Positions 61,749 to 64,000 of a DNA stretch of 64,000 nucleotides are shown piece by piece. The stretch covers positions 4,407 to 68,406 of the forward strand of contig JBOGWX010000112.1 in NCBI GenBank assembly GCA_050694055.1, read 5' to 3'. The position numbers and the translations under genes are program-made. This stretch comes from WHSV01 sp050694055 (GTDB lineage Bacteria > Actinomycetota > CADDZG01 > WHSQ01). Position 1 is the stretch's first letter. The number at the start of each line of letters is the position of its first letter. The notes below the pieces were generated by a model, which made no database searches, was not told the DNA's origin, and was given only the letters and a program-made list of their open reading frames with translations.

Positions 61749-62492
61749 CTAGAACAGGATCTGGATCGCTCCCCGCGAGAACATGACCAGGCCGAACAAG
61801 CCGAGGATGGTCAGCAGCACGCGCCCCAGTGTGTCGACCGGCGGTGCGTTCCACGCATCCCGTAAACCCTCGGAGCGAGCCATGATCAAACCGAGCGCAA
61901 CGAGCACCGCCAGCACCAGCGCGACCGGTCCCCCCAGCGCCAGCGGCAGGAGCCCCGCACCCACAACCACCACGGTCCAGAGCCTGGAGCGTTCCGCGGT
62001 GAATAAGGGCTCGAGGCGTGCCTGAAGAGGCACGACGAGCAATCCAAAGAGGATCGGCAGCGACGCGAACAGCGCGATGCCCAGCCACGCCGGCTCCAGG
62101 ATGATGAAGTCGACGTTGTCGGGATGGACGAGAGGCCGGCCCGACAAAGCCAGGAGCAACAGTCCGAAGACGACCCCGGTGGCGCGCCGGGGGAGCCAGC
62201 GCCTCACGGCGATGTACGCGAGGCCCCCTCCCAGGCCGAGCGCGGTGCCGGCCAGCAGCAGAAACAGCGTGCCGCCCGCGCTGATGTCCCCCACGGTGGC
62301 GCCGGCTTCCGTGGTCGCTCCCCCGGCGTCCGGGCTGGTCAGAGCCAGGATGCGCATCGCGGCCCGGGAGCCGATGCCGCCGGCGATGAAGCCGGCGATC
62401 GCCCCCGCCACGATGCCCGAGGCCAGCACCCCGAGCGGGCGCGCTATGGGGATTGAGGTGCTGCCGGGCGGGGCCTGGGCGACGGTAGACAT
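61749..62492 (-). CDS. Multi-helix membrane protein of unknown function
   Basis: Protein of 247 aa with about seven helices. An N-terminal GIVAGAIAGFIAGGIGSRAAMRIL segment (quoted in part: GFIAGGIGSRAAMRIL) is typical of small actinobacterial membrane proteins with no named family. ATG 62492 (MSTVAQAPP) is the start. It precedes the ADP-ribosylglycohydrolase by 56 nt and may be co-transcribed. No catalytic motif is seen. Confidence 0.75.
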   Translation of the reverse strand: MSTVAQAPPGSTSIPIARPLGVLASGIVAGAIAGFIAGGIGSRAAMRILALTSPDAGGATTEAGATVGDISAGGTLFLLLAGTALGLGGGLAYIAVRRWLPRRATGVVFGLLLLALSGRPLVHPDNVDFIILEPAWLGIALFASLPILFGLLVVPLQARLEPLFTAERSRLWTVVVVGAGLLPLALGGPVALVLAVLVALGLIMARSEGLRDAWNAPPVDTLGRVLLTILGLFGLVMFSRGAIQILF

Positions 62493-62634
62493 GCTCGGTA
62501 ATGATGCGCTCCCGCCCCAAGCAGGGCAAGGTATGTGGATGGCCGGTGAGCGCATTTATCTCGACCGCTCGATCTCGGCGGGCGCCCGCGGCGGAATCCG
62601 CCCCGACCCTCCTCCTCGGGGGGATAATGCCGCC

Positions 62635-63339
62635 ATGAACCCTACACAAGGTGTCATCTCAGAGGCTTTTGATCTCTACAAGAAGCACTTCGCGCATCTG
62701 TTCGTCACGGCCTTGGTCGTTTACCTGGCGATCGCGATCCTGAGTGTGCTCCTGGTCGCGATCGGCGGTCTCGTGGGCGCGCTGCTGTCGGCCATCCTCT
62801 CGGTCGCGGCCGTGTTCATCGTTCAGGCCGCACTGGTCGAGGCGGTGGCGGACATCCGTGACGGACGCGCCGACCTTTCGGTCGGAGACACGCTCAAACG
62901 CGGCGCTTCCCGCATCGGGTCGGTTGCCGGAGCGTCGATCCTCGCCGGCATCGCCATCGCCATCGGCCTCCTGCTGCTGATCGTGCCCGGACTTGTGCTC
63001 ATTACGTGGTGGGCCGTGATCGTCCCCGCAATCGTGCTCGAACGTGTGGGCGCGATGGACTCGTTCGGTCGCAGCCGGAACCTCGTGCGGGGACACGACT
63101 TCCAGGTATTCGGCGTGATCGTGCTGCAGTTCCTGATCTTCCTCGCCTTCAGCATCGTGTTGGGGGCCATCCTGATCGCGCTGCCCGAGGAGATACGTTC
63201 CTTCGTTTCGAACGTCGTGAGTGGGTCGCTGACGGGTCCCTTCGCCGCACTGGTGACCACGCTTCTGTTCTTCAGGCTGAAGGCGGCGAAGGAGGGGGCC
63301 GGACCCGATACGGCCACGCCTCCGCCCGCCGTTCCGTAG
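62635..63339 (+). CDS. Membrane protein with GDPD-type membrane domain
   Basis: Protein of 234 aa with about six helices. SEAFDLYKKHFAHLFVTALV at the start and VIVPAIVLERVGAMDSFGRS in the centre are the pattern of the glycerophosphodiester phosphodiesterase membrane domain or YciC-like proteins, without the catalytic part. GATAAT (62623-62628) 6 nt before ATG 62635 suggests a leaderless mRNA. It is divergent from the gene at 62492. Confidence 0.75.
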   Translation: MNPTQGVISEAFDLYKKHFAHLFVTALVVYLAIAILSVLLVAIGGLVGALLSAILSVAAVFIVQAALVEAVADIRDGRADLSVGDTLKRGASRIGSVAGASILAGIAIAIGLLLLIVPGLVLITWWAVIVPAIVLERVGAMDSFGRSRNLVRGHDFQVFGVIVLQFLIFLAFSIVLGAILIALPEEIRSFVSNVVSGSLTGPFAALVTTLLFFRLKAAKEGAGPDTATPPPAVP

Positions 63340-63359
63340 CCGGTGTAGGCGAGCGTCGG

Positions 63360-63872
63360 ATGCCCGAGTTCAGCGTCAATCCGCACAGGTTCGATCCCTA
63401 CAAACGGTTCAAGTTTCGGGTGAAGTGGGACGGCCGATACGTTGCCGGCATTAGTCGGATAAGCGGCCTGCGGCGCACGACGGACGTCGTCGAGGAGCGT
63501 GACGGCGCGGATCCCAACTACGCGCGCCGGTCGCCCGGTCTCACGCGCTTCGATCCCCTGGTGCTGGAGCGCGGCGTCACCCATGAAACCGAATTCGAAC
63601 AGTGGGCGAAGCAGGTCCTAACCCACGGAGCGGGGCTGGGGAACGAGGTGTCGCTCAAGAACTTCCGCAAGGACGTCGGGATCGAGCTCCTCAACGAAGC
63701 GGGCCAGGTCGTGCTCGCCTACAGGGTCTACCGATGCTGGGTGTCGGAGTACCAAGCGCTGTCGAATCTAGACGCCAACGGAAGCGCGCTCGCGATCGAA
63801 TCGATCAAGCTCGAGAACGAGGGCTGGGAACGCGACTTGGAGGTCAACGAACCGGTAGAGCCCTCCTTCTAG
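63360..63872 (+). CDS. Contractile-tail inner-tube protein (T4 gp19-like)
   Basis: Protein of 170 aa that matches tail-tube proteins of phage-like and extracellular contractile injection systems: NPHRFDPYKRFKFRVKWDGR, then GISRISGLRRTTDVVEERDG, LTRFDPLVLERGVTHETEFE and AYRVYRCWVSEYQALSNLDA. It would stack as hexamers to form the inner tube of a syringe. It begins 21 nt after the membrane protein stop. No other CIS gene is inside the window, so the rest, if present, lies to the right. Confidence 0.88.
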   Translation: MPEFSVNPHRFDPYKRFKFRVKWDGRYVAGISRISGLRRTTDVVEERDGADPNYARRSPGLTRFDPLVLERGVTHETEFEQWAKQVLTHGAGLGNEVSLKNFRKDVGIELLNEAGQVVLAYRVYRCWVSEYQALSNLDANGSALAIESIKLENEGWERDLEVNEPVEPSF

Positions 63873-63878
63873 CCCGAA

Positions 63879-63897
63879 GTTCCCCCCACCAGGGAAC
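63879..63897 (+). terminator. Weak hairpin after the tube gene
   Basis: GTTCCC (63879-63884) pairs with GGGAAC (63892-63897). No T tract follows, so termination is doubtful; it may instead tune expression of a downstream tail gene relative to the abundant tube protein. The last 100 bases of the window hold no gene I can support. Confidence 0.35.
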
Positions 63898-64000
63898 GTG
63901 AATCCGGGGCTTGACCAGGGATAACGCTTCAACGAGGGCGTCCGCTCACTGTCAACTCCGGCGGGGCCGTCAGGCCTTCTCAAACCCCAAACGGTGCGAG

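Noticed and set aside
60203..62025. Plus-strand open frames over the ADP-ribosylglycohydrolase and membrane-protein genes
   Set aside because: They are antisense to well-supported domains and have low-complexity Arg/Ser/Pro composition.
61693..62649. Open frame extending the ADP-ribosylglycohydrolase upstream
   Set aside because: It runs through the membrane-protein gene on the same strand in a different frame and has no domain; high GC content leaves such frames open.

Overview
This is a contiguous piece of a GC-rich bacterial chromosome, most likely from an uncultivated, deep-branching actinobacterium (Actinomycetota). No rRNA or tRNA gene gives a direct placement. The evidence is the gene order glmM-glmS-nnr-alr-(hydrolase)-tsaE-tsaB-rimI-tsaD-groES-groEL, a GuaB3-type IMP dehydrogenase, a perfect CIRCE operator, a DtxR-like metal box, heavy use of GTG/TTG starts, and many genes with a TANNNT -10 box about 6 nt before the start codon (leaderless mRNAs). 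A glmS self-cleaving ribozyme before glmS is unusual for this phylum, being known mostly from Firmicutes.

Layout. 1-7753: amino-sugar and cell-wall housekeeping (glmM end, glmS ribozyme, glmS), then a tightly overlapped operon nnr-alr-alpha/beta hydrolase-M29 aminopeptidase. 7767-11844: an MFS exporter divergent from a metal cassette of Tat-exported multicopper oxidase, ZIP permease with an extra N-terminal domain, and cupredoxin lipoprotein, preceded by a DtxR-like box. 11885-15066 (minus): LD-carboxypeptidase, creatininase-family hydrolase, MFS exporter. 15293-21266: family 4 uracil-DNA glycosylase, the t6A genes tsaE-tsaB-rimI-tsaD, and the CIRCE-controlled groES-groEL operon. 21645-23265 (minus): a Usp-like protein and a secreted M23 peptidase. 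23802-28348: sulfate activation (ATP sulfurylase, AlkP-superfamily enzyme, APS kinase, PHP phosphoesterase) plus a GNAT protein. 28740-30046: a putative DNA-binding protein with its own candidate operator, and a HAD phosphatase.

30211-37127: two sodium:solute symporters, each with a small membrane partner, flanking a LytS/LytTR two-component system, probably for organic-acid uptake. 37208-42271: secreted transglycosylase-like protein, GDP-mannose dehydratase, GuaB3, a 50-aa membrane protein, an Lrp regulator and an ERCC4 nuclease. 42313-47425: a PrmC-like methyltransferase with an altered NPPY motif, a three-gene ABC-2 exporter, guaA. 47436-55559: sulfatase, LVIVD-repeat secreted protein, polysaccharide flippase, nitroreductase-like protein, hydrolase, PIN toxin with a very short antitoxin candidate, small membrane protein.

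55690-64000: a methyltransferase, then a reactive-sulfur module: ArsR-rhodanese regulator and MFS transporter (minus) divergent from tusA-dsrE-persulfide dioxygenase (plus), with two matching operator-like palindromes. After this come a degenerate Na/Pi-type membrane protein, an ADP-ribosylglycohydrolase, two membrane proteins, and at the right edge a tail-tube protein typical of contractile injection systems. I saw no insertion sequence, integrase, CRISPR array or tRNA.
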